Shown here in pieces: positions 27,158-35,304 of a DNA stretch of 64,000 bases. Location: assembly GCF_025628965.1 (NCBI RefSeq), contig NZ_JAOTEN010000002.1, positions 682,001 to 746,000 on the forward strand, read 5' to 3'. This stretch comes from Chryseobacterium gilvum (GTDB lineage Bacteria > Bacteroidota > Bacteroidia > Flavobacteriales > Weeksellaceae). Numbering within the stretch: the first letter of the stretch is position 1; each line of letters begins with the position of its first letter. The notes below the pieces were generated by a model. The model was not told the origin of the DNA and made no database searches. It was given only the letters and a program-made list of their open reading frames with translations. The translations under genes were made by a program, and so were the position numbers.

Positions 27158-28330
27158 TTATTGATGTTTAGAATGTACTTTATTTAAAAACAAAAAAGTA
27201 GCGATCCCTGAAATAACAGACATGCTCGTTGCTAGAATTAAGCTTCCGATTACATATTGCAGAAGGTTGTTTTTTACCAGATCAAAGTTAAGATCCTGGC
27301 TGAAAATATTGCTGTCCCCATTCACAAACGGAGCCCCTAAAAATAGAGCGGCAGCAATAATAAAAGGGACAAATGGCGGAAGGCTTACATTGGAAGCGAC
27401 AAACGCCAAAACTTTATTGAGCTTGAAAAGTACGGAAAGAGAAATAACGAGTAAGGTATGATAACCACCAAAAGGCAGAAATCCCACAAAAACGCCCAAT
27501 GCTATAGAAAATGCTTTTATACGGGGAGTACCTTCGCTTTCTAAAATGTCTTCCTGTATAAATTTCTTTAAACTCTTTTTCCTGAAATTATGAATAAAAT
27601 TCCTGGGAATGATATACACTAAAGTAATCGCAACCAAAATTGTATTCAGAATACTGATTCTCGTAAAATCTTTAAATGGCCTGAAATGCGAAACCCGTTC
27701 CGCGGGATCATACAAAACCTTGATCGGCACATTTTTAACGGGAATCCGCCTCCATGCTGTTCTTACAATGATTTCAATTTCAAACTCAAATTTCGGGGTA
27801 AAATATTTTTTCGGAATTTTATGTAAAGGATATAATCTGTAGCCGGATTGGGTGTCTTCAAGCTTAATTCCGGTTTCAAACCAGAACCAAAAATTAGAAA
27901 ACCGGTTTCCGAAACTGCTTTTTTTAGGAATTCCGTCCTGAGTCATATTCCGGTTGCCGATCAGGAGAATATCCATTTTTTCATCAAGCAAAGCCTCTAC
28001 AAAAACCGGAATGTCATCGGGATAATGCTGTCCGTCAGAATCAATGGTAATCGCATGATTAAAGCCTAATTTCACAGCTTTTCTGAAGCCTGTTTTCAAC
28101 GCATTTCCTTTTCCTTTATTTTCAGGAAGGTTGATAACCGTAATCTGACTGTAATTTTTTAAAATCTCCGAAGTAGAATCTGTAGAGCCATCATTGATCA
28201 CAATGATATTTTGAGTATATTCCAAAACGCCGTTGATCACTCTTTTCAGCGTTTTTTCATTATTATAAGTAGGAATTAAAATGCAGATTTTCCTTTCTGA
28301 GATGGCAGTCTGTACTTCGTTGAAGGTCAT
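27158..28330 (-). CDS. glycosyltransferase family 2 fused to DUF2062 membrane domain
   Basis: A 390-aa protein. Residues 10-230 are a dolichyl-phosphate-mannose-synthase-like GT2 domain, with CILIPTYNNEKTL, VINDGSTDSTSE, the DxD-type TIDSDGQH and QSGYRLYPL. Residues 265-385 form a DUF2062 domain with several membrane helices (FSIALGVFVGFLPFGGYH). Such fusions occur in aryl polyene clusters. It could glycosylate a lipid or the pigment at the inner membrane. It is the last gene of the minus-strand arm, and its start overlaps the stop of the preceding gene. Confidence 0.88.
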   Translation of the reverse strand: MTFNEVQTAISERKICILIPTYNNEKTLKRVINGVLEYTQNIIVINDGSTDSTSEILKNYSQITVINLPENKGKGNALKTGFRKAVKLGFNHAITIDSDGQHYPDDIPVFVEALLDEKMDILLIGNRNMTQDGIPKKSSFGNRFSNFWFWFETGIKLEDTQSGYRLYPLHKIPKKYFTPKFEFEIEIIVRTAWRRIPVKNVPIKVLYDPAERVSHFRPFKDFTRISILNTILVAITLVYIIPRNFIHNFRKKSLKKFIQEDILESEGTPRIKAFSIALGVFVGFLPFGGYHTLLVISLSVLFKLNKVLAFVASNVSLPPFVPFIIAAALFLGAPFVNGDSNIFSQDLNFDLVKNNLLQYVIGSLILATSMSVISGIATFLFLNKVHSKHQ

Positions 28331-28815
28331 TATTTCAAAGCATTTTTCTCTGCCGCAGTCATCGTTTTTGATTGCATGGCAAATTTTCTGATATAGCTCT
28401 TCAGTGCAGCATTTTGTTTACCGTAGTTATTAAGAATAAAAGCTTTATCCTCTTTAAGGTTTTTAGAGTAGCCCACAATCTTTGGAATATTTTCCTGTAC
28501 GCTTAGTCTGATGATTCTGAGCTCAACAGTGTTCGGATTGGCTTTAATCGCGTTTTCAAGAGCAGTGGCTCCTGTTTTTATATGGGTTTTTCTTTTATTT
28601 TTTTCTGTTGTGATTTTAGCTTCCAAAATTTCAGCGGCAGCTTTATAACCTGTAATGACAGGATCTGAAGATAATTTTTTGGATGCGGTCTCGATAAAAT
28701 TTTTAGCCCCTTCAGTAGAGAGATTGGCTTTTGAGTAGCTGTTTCGCAATACTTCAAGATCAGAAGCCTGAAAAAATAAGAATAAACCGGTGAATAGGGA
28801 TAAGAGTAGTTTCAT
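28330..28815 (-). CDS. small secreted protein of the pigment locus, unknown function
   Basis: A 161-aa protein with a Sec signal peptide (LLSLFTGLFLFFQAS, residues 3-17). The mature part is helical and Lys/Ala-rich, without a recognised domain. The ATG overlaps the stop codon of the hotdog dehydratase gene by four bases, and its own stop touches the GT2 start. It is tightly embedded in the operon, so it should serve the same pathway, perhaps in pigment transport through the periplasm. Confidence 0.7.
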   Translation of the reverse strand: MKLLLSLFTGLFLFFQASDLEVLRNSYSKANLSTEGAKNFIETASKKLSSDPVITGYKAAAEILEAKITTEKNKRKTHIKTGATALENAIKANPNTVELRIIRLSVQENIPKIVGYSKNLKEDKAFILNNYGKQNAALKSYIRKFAMQSKTMTAAEKNALK

Positions 28816-29192
28816 GAGCTTAATGTATTATAATGCGCCAACATTTTTAATGCAATAGTCTCGCCAAAAGAAGTGGTATTTTTTACCTTCACACCATCAT
28901 CAGTCTCTGTAATATCCAATTGCAGCTTCAGATCCGGAGTTTCAAAAGGATTAATGATGGCCATAAACTTCACATTAGAAGCCGACTTCAGAAATAATTT
29001 TTTTCCGGTAAACTCTTCCGTAAGCTCTTTTACAATCTGCATCATACAGACTCCCGGCGTTACGGGATTTCCGGGGAAATGGCCTTTGAAAATATCGTGA
29101 TCTTCATTTAATTTGATATGAGCGATAAAGCTTCCGCTGTCTGCTTTTTCATATGTCTCTAAACTATAAAAGCCGGTAAGGATGGTCTGCAT
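28812..29192 (-). CDS. FabZ-like 3-hydroxyacyl-ACP dehydratase
   Basis: Single hotdog-domain protein of 126 aa. H38 in FKGHFPGNPVTPGVCMMQ matches the catalytic histidine block of FabZ. The usual length is about 140-150 aa. It would remove water from 3-hydroxyacyl-ACP to create the double bonds of the polyene or alkyl chain. It is one of three dehydratase-like hotdog proteins in the locus, alongside the two at 41325-42204. Confidence 0.85.
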   Translation of the reverse strand: MQTILTGFYSLETYEKADSGSFIAHIKLNEDHDIFKGHFPGNPVTPGVCMMQIVKELTEEFTGKKLFLKSASNVKFMAIINPFETPDLKLQLDITETDDGVKVKNTTSFGETIALKMLAHYNTLSS

Positions 29193-29194
29193 AT

Positions 29195-29830
29195 TTATTC
29201 AGTTTCAGTAATTTGAAATAGTTTGATATTGATCCTGAAATCTTTATGTTCAAGATATATTATCTCTGCAAAAGTAGGTTTTTTAACTTCAAAATTAAAA
29301 TTGATTTTTTCCTTTTTATTCCGTGTCAATACAATTTGAGTAAGTAATGAGGTCTCTTTATTAAAAGACAAATAATAGTTATTCTTGCCTATTTTCGAAT
29401 CATATAGGGTAGAAAGATCATTGTCAAAAGCTTGTACAACAGGATATTTCTGCCTTAATAATTCCTGAAAATCATTTTTCAGGAAATTGATGACCATTTT
29501 TTTGTCTAAATCTGCCAGAACATAATTGAGTTTAAAACTATTTTCAGAAATTTCAAAATCGATCATTTTATTTCCAAAATCAGACGTGAGCACGACACGG
29601 TGTGTGGTTTCGTTTATTTTTTTAATGATCAGAATTCCGCTGACATGGTTTTTATAAATATCCATCTGACATTTATAGACATAATCTTCATGGGAAGAAA
29701 AATATAGATTTTCAACAAAATCTTTAGAATTCGAAACCGGTCTTGCATTTTCAAATTGATACGTTTTACAAGAAATCAACAGAAAAAAAAGGCCACTATA
29801 AAGAAAACTCTGAAGCAGGAATCGGCGCAT
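29195..29830 (-). CDS. putative lipoprotein of the pigment locus
   Basis: With the ATG at 29830 the product is 211 aa and begins MRRFLLQSFLYSGLFFLL, a signal peptide with lipobox FLLISCKT. A GTG at 29869 would add 13 residues. The mature part is beta-rich and resembles LolB-like outer-membrane lipoproteins in style, but I see no diagnostic motif. It overlaps the end of the LolA-like gene by 35 bases. The LolA neighbour suggests a role in carrying lipids or pigment to the outer membrane. Confidence 0.72.
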   Translation of the reverse strand: MRRFLLQSFLYSGLFFLLISCKTYQFENARPVSNSKDFVENLYFSSHEDYVYKCQMDIYKNHVSGILIIKKINETTHRVVLTSDFGNKMIDFEISENSFKLNYVLADLDKKMVINFLKNDFQELLRQKYPVVQAFDNDLSTLYDSKIGKNNYYLSFNKETSLLTQIVLTRNKKEKINFNFEVKKPTFAEIIYLEHKDFRINIKLFQITETE

Positions 29831-30422
29831 TGATCTTGGTGTTTTTAAAAACAATATTGGTTGTGTCACCCGAAGCTTCGGTCATGTTTACCTGCGAAAC
29901 CGTCGACTGATTTTTAGGAAAATGAAGTTCGATCTGTTTAATGTATTTCAGCAGCTGCGCAGATTTCGGGGTAAATTTTGCAATATTGTAATTGGCATTT
30001 TTCATGTAAATTACAGAAAATTCCGGATCATTGAACATTTTCCCATTGGAGCTTCCAACAATTAATTTATTGATTTTTTCAAAAGTTTTACTTTTAGCAT
30101 CCACAGAAGTTTTTTTTCCCTGATCATTGATAAAAATTTTATTGTCTTTGAAAATAATGCTGTATTGATAAGGTTTCAGATATTTCCAGCTTAATACGTT
30201 GGGAGATTTCAGAGACATTTTTCCCTGCGTAACGATATTTTTATCCAGAAAATCCATTTTTTTAGTCTGAATAAAATCACTCTGCAGTGTTTTTATTTCC
30301 TTCGTTTCAGAAGAAATTCTGGTTACAAAAGTTTTTGCCTCTGCAGAGCTCATGGCTGTGTTTTGTGCAAAAAAACAATTGGCCATTAGTATAAAAGCTC
30401 CAAAAACGATATTTTTAATCAT
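29796..30422 (-). CDS. LolA-like outer-membrane lipoprotein carrier
   Basis: A 208-aa periplasmic protein with signal peptide (NIVFGAFILMANCFFAQ). The LolA fold is suggested by KTLQSDFIQTKKMDFLDKN, GKMSLKSPNVLSWKY and IFKDNKIFINDQGKKT. LolA-like chaperones occur in aryl polyene loci and probably shuttle hydrophobic pigment or its lipid anchor across the periplasm. The start overlaps the deacetylase stop by 8 bases. Confidence 0.88.
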   Translation of the reverse strand: MIKNIVFGAFILMANCFFAQNTAMSSAEAKTFVTRISSETKEIKTLQSDFIQTKKMDFLDKNIVTQGKMSLKSPNVLSWKYLKPYQYSIIFKDNKIFINDQGKKTSVDAKSKTFEKINKLIVGSSNGKMFNDPEFSVIYMKNANYNIAKFTPKSAQLLKYIKQIELHFPKNQSTVSQVNMTEASGDTTNIVFKNTKINAPIPASEFSL

Positions 30423-31170
30423 TATTTTTTGATTTAATCATAGATTCAATGGTGAAAGTAGTATATTTTTCCTGTTCCAAAAATAGCAATAAATCTGTCA
30501 AAACACTGTATGTCTTTTCTGAAGTGTCGTGAAGCAGAATCACACTGCCTTTTTTGATATTTCCGGTGATTCTTTTGACTATTTTTTTCCGGTCGTTAAT
30601 CACTGTATCCAGTGAACGCACATTCCAGCCGATGCTTTTTTTGTGGTTTTTTTTAATTGCTTTCGCAATATTCGGATTGGTCACTCCAAAAGGAGGGCGA
30701 TACAAATCAGTTTTAATATTTCCGATTTTTACCATCACATCATCGCATTTTTCAATTTCCTCAACCATTTTTGGGACCGGTAAAAAACCGGTATTGTTAG
30801 CATGAGAATAGGTGTGATTTCCAATGCTGTGACCTTCTGAAATGATTCTCCGGAAAGTTTCGGGATATTTTTCAACCTGTTTCCCGATACAGAAAAAGGT
30901 GGCTTTGATATTTTTTTCTTTTAACAGATCTAAAAATTTAAGGGTAAATTCTGTAGGCCCGTCATCAAAAGTAAGTGCAACTTCTTTAATTCTTGTTCTT
31001 TTATGCGTTAAACTATTGACGAAATATCCCAATTGAATATCAAAAGAGCCCCAAACGACAACAGCACAAAAAGCCATAAAACCAACCAAATGTACCCAAA
31101 AGCTTGCCTGAAATGCAGCGATAAAAACATTGCAGAAAAGATAAAAGATAATAAAAGGATAATGTTTCAT
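30415..31170 (-). CDS. polysaccharide deacetylase (NodB-type, CE4)
   Basis: A 251-aa protein. Two N-terminal membrane helices (about 5-42) precede a CE4 NodB domain. Metal and catalytic motifs are LTFDDGPTEFT and HSIGNHTYSH, with LYRPPFGVTN and VILLHDTS downstream. Family members remove acetyl groups from sugars or other amides. The target here is unknown; within this operon a lipid or pigment substrate is possible. Confidence 0.87.
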   Translation of the reverse strand: MKHYPFIIFYLFCNVFIAAFQASFWVHLVGFMAFCAVVVWGSFDIQLGYFVNSLTHKRTRIKEVALTFDDGPTEFTLKFLDLLKEKNIKATFFCIGKQVEKYPETFRRIISEGHSIGNHTYSHANNTGFLPVPKMVEEIEKCDDVMVKIGNIKTDLYRPPFGVTNPNIAKAIKKNHKKSIGWNVRSLDTVINDRKKIVKRITGNIKKGSVILLHDTSEKTYSVLTDLLLFLEQEKYTTFTIESMIKSKNND

Positions 31171-31185
31171 TTGATTTAGTTCTAA

Positions 31186-31455
31186 TTATGAATACAAACT
31201 TGAGATAATAATTGCTGGAATAAATAATAAAAGCAGTCCAATTGTATTAACTTTATAGATGAAGTATTCTTGCAATTTTAAAAATTTTAAAATTAGCCAT
31301 AGTGTAGAATTCAAAATAGTTAACGTTAAATGCCCCAGAATAATAATTAGCAATGCTTTGTCATTTCCTTCCCAAGCAATACTTATCATTTTTAAAACTA
31401 AAACCAGATTTAAGACTAAAATTATTGTAAAATGAATTTTGCTTACTTTTTCCAC
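31186..31455 (-). CDS. small three-helix membrane protein, unknown function
   Basis: An 89-aa protein with three predicted membrane helices (about 9-24, 33-54 and 66-87). The only start is GTG at 31455. No family was recognised. It lies between the deacetylase and the KS-like gene, with gaps of 15 and 44 bases, on the same strand. Confidence 0.55.
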   Translation of the reverse strand: MEKVSKIHFTIILVLNLVLVLKMISIAWEGNDKALLIIILGHLTLTILNSTLWLILKFLKLQEYFIYKVNTIGLLLLFIPAIIISSLYS

Positions 31456-31499
31456 TATAACAATATTATTTTAAATTATTCTTTTTAATCAAAGTGTGC

Positions 31500-32561
31500 C
31501 TAAACTTTTTCTAGTAAAACCAAACTATGATCTTCCCCTTTAAGATGATTATACAAAAGAACATTTTTAATAGTTGATTTTTTTACTTGGTTAATCATCA
31601 TTACCTCCGGAATTCTCTGATTCTTAAGGATATAACACGCCATAAAAGTAGAAAAACCACTGGCGGTATTAAATTCGCCACTTAAATGTTTATAGTAGAG
31701 CAACGCACAATTTTCAAGTGAGTCCATCGCTTTTTTATAATATATATCAGATTTTGCATCTCCGCTGAATCCTAAAATGACGGCATCCACATTTTCTTTT
31801 TTTACATTATTTTTATGTAAAAATTCTTCAATGAATTGTTGCGTCTCGCTTAATTCTAGCGTATTAATAATTTGAATATCTTTTAATTGCGCGTAAGAAC
31901 TTGCTGTTTTATCTTTCCCCAGAACAAAAAAACTGGAACCTTCACCCCAGATTACACCGTCAGATTTTGAATGCAGGAAATCAACCGGAAGATTTTCTTT
32001 TTTTTTGATGGAATTATTCAATTGATAAAGTTCCATCGTACGTTGAGTTTGTTCATCTGTGGAGCCTACCAAAACGGTTGATGCTTCGCCGTCATTAATC
32101 TGAAGCTTCGCATCCAACATCGAAAATTCTAGAGATGAAGAAGTATTGACATACGTAAAATTATAACCATGGCATTGCAATCCCAGAGCGATCTGCCCGG
32201 AAACCGTGTTATGGGTAGATTGTATAAAAAATGTAGGCGTCAGAAATTCTTCATGATTGTCTATGACATTTTTCAGAAACTTTTCAGAATCCTGCGAACA
32301 CCCCATTCCGGTTCCTACAATAATGGCGTCCGGTTTTTCGACTCCTGCTTCTTTTAATGCAAAATGCGAAGCCACCGAGCTCATTTTTACCGTTTTAGAC
32401 ATTCTCCTGATCATCGCAGGCGGAATAAATTCTTTATAGTTGGGTTCTATCGTATTGACAATCTGAACTGATTGTTCAGGTTTGAAATTTTCAGTAAAAT
32501 TTTCATTTAAAGTATCCTGAGCTGAAATACAGGCGGCGCTGTTGATATACACTGTACTCAT
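31500..32561 (-). CDS. catalytically dead ketosynthase (chain-length-factor-like)
   Basis: A 353-aa thiolase-fold protein related to FabF but without its catalytic residues. The nucleophile position is S141 in YVNTSSSLEF. The first histidine block reads GFSGDAKSD, and the second (YYKHLSGEFNTASG) lacks its histidine. It overlaps the start of an intact ketosynthase by 4 bases. Such pairs form heterodimers in aryl polyene and type II polyketide systems, where the inactive partner sets chain length. Confidence 0.85.
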   Translation of the reverse strand: MSTVYINSAACISAQDTLNENFTENFKPEQSVQIVNTIEPNYKEFIPPAMIRRMSKTVKMSSVASHFALKEAGVEKPDAIIVGTGMGCSQDSEKFLKNVIDNHEEFLTPTFFIQSTHNTVSGQIALGLQCHGYNFTYVNTSSSLEFSMLDAKLQINDGEASTVLVGSTDEQTQRTMELYQLNNSIKKKENLPVDFLHSKSDGVIWGEGSSFFVLGKDKTASSYAQLKDIQIINTLELSETQQFIEEFLHKNNVKKENVDAVILGFSGDAKSDIYYKKAMDSLENCALLYYKHLSGEFNTASGFSTFMACYILKNQRIPEVMMINQVKKSTIKNVLLYNHLKGEDHSLVLLEKV

Positions 32562-33757
32562 GATTTTGAGAAAATTAAGGTTGAACAGTTTCCTCCAAAC
32601 CCAAACGAGTTAGAAAGCACATGATTGATCTCTTTTTCTTTCAGTTCAGTAACCGGTGTTAAATCAAACTCTTCCATTTTGGTTTTAAAATTCAGGTTTG
32701 GAAAAATAACATTATGCTGCATGGCTAAAATAGAGTAGACCGCTTCAATTCCAGCCGCTGCAGCCAAAGTGTGACCCGTAAATGCTTTCGTAGAACTGAA
32801 TTCCGGAACCTGATTTTCGCCGAAAATTCTGATCATTGCAATGCCTTCCGACAGGTCATTATTTGGGGTTGCCGTTCCGTGCACATTGATGTAATCGATG
32901 TTTTCTTTTTGTAAGCCGGATGTTTTCAAAGCTTTTTCCATGGCTAAATAAGCACCTTGTCCGTTTTCGGAGGAAGCAGTTTGATGATGGGCATCATTCG
33001 CATTTCCATACCCGGAAAGATAAGCGAGTACCTTTTTGTTTTCTTTTTTTACCACTTTATCAGACTCTAAAACGATAAAAGCGGCTGCTTCTCCCAAATT
33101 AAGCCCTTTTCTGTCATTGTCGAAAGGAGTATTGTAAGAATCGGTCAAAATCATCAATGTATTAAATCCGTTGAGCGTAAATTTTGAAAGCGAATCTGTT
33201 CCGCCGACGATAACACGGTCCAAAACGCCGTTTCTGATCAGTTTTGCACCCATCATAATGGCATTTGCAGCAGACGAACAGGCGGTACTGATGGTAGAAA
33301 CCATCCCTTTGAGCCCAAGAAGATTGGCGATTGCCAACGATGAATTTCCGGCATCGTGCGCGTCGATATATTTTTGCTTTTCAGGAAAATCTTCGTAGGT
33401 GTAGAAATATTTTTCGGTAACATCCATTCCGGCTACGCTTGTAGAGGAAATGAGCCCGGTCTTATATTCATTGATATCCGAAATTCCGGCACTTTCTACC
33501 GCTTCTTTTGCGGCAATCATGCCTAATAAAGTCGTTCTAGTCACATTATTATCATCACTTAGCTGAAGCTTTTGTATAAGATCGTTATTAGACCATTTTA
33601 TCTCACCTGTTTTGAGAGTTCCTGCATGACGGGTTTCAAACAATTCTATATCTGAAATGCCATGTCTGTCGCTCGTCAGCGAAATAAAATTTTCCTCAAC
33701 ATTGTTACCAATGGAGGAAATAATACCCATCCCTGTAATGGCAATTTTTTGGTTCAT
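32558..33757 (-). CDS. beta-ketoacyl-ACP synthase (active partner of the KS pair)
   Basis: FabF-like ketosynthase of 399 aa with all catalytic residues: C160 in STACSSAANA, H293 in NVHGTATPNND, K324, and H329 in FTGHTLAAAAG. The C-terminal NSFGFGGNCSTLIF is typical. It is translationally coupled to the inactive partner at 31500-32561 and follows the ACP gene at 33828-34085. The three together form a minimal polyene-elongating unit. Confidence 0.93.
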   Translation of the reverse strand: MNQKIAITGMGIISSIGNNVEENFISLTSDRHGISDIELFETRHAGTLKTGEIKWSNNDLIQKLQLSDDNNVTRTTLLGMIAAKEAVESAGISDINEYKTGLISSTSVAGMDVTEKYFYTYEDFPEKQKYIDAHDAGNSSLAIANLLGLKGMVSTISTACSSAANAIMMGAKLIRNGVLDRVIVGGTDSLSKFTLNGFNTLMILTDSYNTPFDNDRKGLNLGEAAAFIVLESDKVVKKENKKVLAYLSGYGNANDAHHQTASSENGQGAYLAMEKALKTSGLQKENIDYINVHGTATPNNDLSEGIAMIRIFGENQVPEFSSTKAFTGHTLAAAAGIEAVYSILAMQHNVIFPNLNFKTKMEEFDLTPVTELKEKEINHVLSNSFGFGGNCSTLIFSKS

Positions 33758-33763
33758 CTTTTA

Positions 33764-33826
33764 AATAATATAACAATATATCAATTTAATGGTGTAATAA
33801 GCCAGATTGTTACACCGTTAGATTGA
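33764..33826. repeat. palindromic repeat between ACP and ketosynthase genes
   Basis: Arms 33782-33797 and 33810-33825 are complementary over 16 positions, two of them G-U in RNA, around a 12-base loop. Flanking sequence consists of AACAATATATCAAT-type words. A related degenerate tract lies on the other side of the ACP gene. Confidence 0.55.
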
Positions 33827-33827
33827 A

Positions 33828-34085
33828 TTATTTTGTTCTGTTTTCCTGGATATATGCTGCCATTGTTTCAATGGATTCAAAGATGTCTTTCCCTTTTTTG
33901 GGATCGGCTAATTTGATGCCGTAATCTTTATCCATAAGTACGATCAGTTCCAGTGCGTCAATAGAATCCAATCCTAAACCGCCACCGAATAATGGGTCAG
34001 TGTCTTTAATCTCTTCTACCGCTACGTCTTCCAGATTAAGGACTTCTATGATTTTGTTTTTTAATTCTAATTTTAAATCTTCCAT
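33828..34085 (-). CDS. acyl carrier protein of the minus-strand arm
   Basis: An acidic 85-aa carrier protein with phosphopantetheine site S41 in GLGLDSIDALE. It is followed by the KS pair in the same direction. It is distinct in sequence from the ACP at 19010-19264, which suggests each KS set has its own carrier: one perhaps for the aryl polyene, the other for the alkyl precursor of the resorcinol. The gene is bracketed by AT-rich repeat tracts. Confidence 0.93.
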   Translation of the reverse strand: MEDLKLELKNKIIEVLNLEDVAVEEIKDTDPLFGGGLGLDSIDALELIVLMDKDYGIKLADPKKGKDIFESIETMAAYIQENRTK

Positions 34086-34086
34086 A

Positions 34087-34173
34087 TTTTTAAATTTACC
34101 AATGTATCAATGTATCAGTTTACCAATAGGACTGAACATTATCGTTACACTGTTATAATATTATATTGTTAAA
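34087..34173. repeat. degenerate AT-rich repeat tract upstream of ACP gene
   Basis: It consists of words such as TACCAATGTATCAATGTATCA and CGTTACACTGTTATAATAT, of the same style as the repeat at 33764-33826. It fills the gap between the ACP gene and the KS-like small gene. I see no promoter consensus in it. Confidence 0.4.
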
Positions 34174-34713
34174 TTACTTAGTCAGCAAATATACAAAAGC
34201 TTTATAACTTTCCTGATAGAGTTCTACCCAGCCGCACAAGACTTTTTCAGCTTTTCCGGTTTGAAGGATCTGCAATGCATACGAATTTAAAAATTCTTCA
34301 TCAAATTCATCCAGAACAAAAAAAGCATTTTCAGTCTGCATTTTATGTTTAATACTGATTTCGCCGACACAGATATTCGGTAACGTGTACACAAAAACGC
34401 CCGGGCTGGGAAAATAATTTTCCTGAGAATTGATGCTTTCCTGATATTTAAAATCGGTATCCAGACTTGATGATTTATTGGCAAAAACCAGAGCAGTTTT
34501 GCTGTGATCATTGTTTTTCAGAATTATTTCAGAAGCAAGAAATGCCAGTTTGCTCAGATTATCCATTTTATGAAATTTAGGATAGTTCAGTTCTAAACCT
34601 TTATAGGCTTCTTTCGCAAAATCTGAGAAATTTTCTGTTGGGCTTTCAAAAATAATTTGTTCGTTAAGAACGATTTTTGAGTTTTCTATGATGGAAATAG
34701 CTGTTTTCTTCAT
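34174..34713 (-). CDS. short ketosynthase-like protein
   Basis: With the ATG at 34713 the product is 179 aa ([13 protein letters not shown]); a TTG four codons earlier is less likely. It resembles the N-terminal half of a ketosynthase, with [17 protein letters not shown] and [19 protein letters not shown]. No histidine blocks follow. Small KS-like proteins of this kind recur in aryl polyene loci. It may be a structural partner of the full KS at 35290 and does not look like a simple deletion remnant. Confidence 0.7.
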   Translation of the reverse strand: MKKTAISIIENSKIVLNEQIIFESPTENFSDFAKEAYKGLELNYPKFHKMDNLSKLAFLASEIILKNNDHSKTALVFANKSSSLDTDFKYQESINSQENYFPSPGVFVYTLPNICVGEISIKHKMQTENAFFVLDEFDEEFLNSYALQILQTGKAEKVLCGWVELYQESYKAFVYLLTK

Positions 34714-34730
34714 TGATATTTTCAAAAAGC

Positions 34731-35015
34731 TTAAGGTTTTTTTGTTGGGTTTTGATGAGTATTGAAAACAGAGAGTACAATAATTTTGTAATCAATAATG
34801 TCAAAAACGATGAGGTATGGAAACTTTTGAATAAAAGCTTCTCTATAATTTTTTTTAAGCTGAAAATGTTTCGGATTGTTTTGAATTCTACGTAAATACT
34901 TTTCCAAATGTTTCATAAATCTTTCTCCCAAACCTTTTTGTGCATCTTCATAATATATGTATGCTTCCAAAATTTCAAGACTTGCTTCTTCTTGTAAGAT
35001 TACTTCATAAGTCAT
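34731..35015 (-). CDS. RelE/ParE-family toxin
   Basis: A 94-aa basic protein with the ParE/RelE layout: N-terminal [20 protein letters not shown] helix, then [17 protein letters not shown], then beta strands [16 protein letters not shown] and [13 protein letters not shown]. It overlaps the upstream antitoxin gene by 4 bases, as in classic toxin-antitoxin operons. It lies inside the pigment arm, 17 bases before the KS-like gene. Whether it targets mRNA or gyrase cannot be told. Confidence 0.88.
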   Translation of the reverse strand: MTYEVILQEEASLEILEAYIYYEDAQKGLGERFMKHLEKYLRRIQNNPKHFQLKKNYREAFIQKFPYLIVFDIIDYKIIVLSVFNTHQNPTKKP

Positions 35016-35251
35016 TTCAAAGCAGATTTTGCTTTCTCTTTAACTTCCTCCCAAGTATAAGATTTACTTTCTCCGCTTAAGTATTTTTCTCGTCTTTCGT
35101 TTATTTCATCGTAATGCCAATCAGGAATTGTTGGATAATCATCTTCCTGCTCTTCAGCATTTATAATTCCATTGATAATGCGTAAGATTCTTTCATCTGC
35201 AATGTCAATGAACTCGTGAATTCTTTTTCTGATTTCCAAGTGAGATTCCAT
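35012..35251 (-). CDS. antitoxin partner of the RelE/ParE toxin
   Basis: A 79-aa acidic helical protein of the putative addiction-module component type. The C-terminal half (DWHYDEINERREKYLSGESK then TWEEVKEKAKSAL) is typical. It starts just upstream of the toxin, with a 4-base overlap. A promoter of its own is visible at 35273-35304, so the pair need not depend on pigment transcription. Confidence 0.85.
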   Translation of the reverse strand: MESHLEIRKRIHEFIDIADERILRIINGIINAEEQEDDYPTIPDWHYDEINERREKYLSGESKSYTWEEVKEKAKSALK

Positions 35252-35272
35252 TTCTTAAAACTTTAATTCTAT

Positions 35273-35304
35273 CAAAATTACAATTATTTTTATACTTTTT
35301 CCAA
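35273..35304 (-). promoter_or_regulatory. promoter of the first toxin-antitoxin pair
   Basis: On the minus strand TTG (35304-35302) and TAATTTTG (35280-35273) are 21 bases apart, matching the consensus. The -7 box ends 22 bases before the antitoxin ATG. The -33 element lies inside the end of the neighbouring ketosynthase gene. Confidence 0.55.

Noticed and set aside
34174..34713. pseudogene remnant of a ketosynthase
   Set aside because: The frame is intact, with normal start and stop, and the family recurs in similar loci as a short protein.
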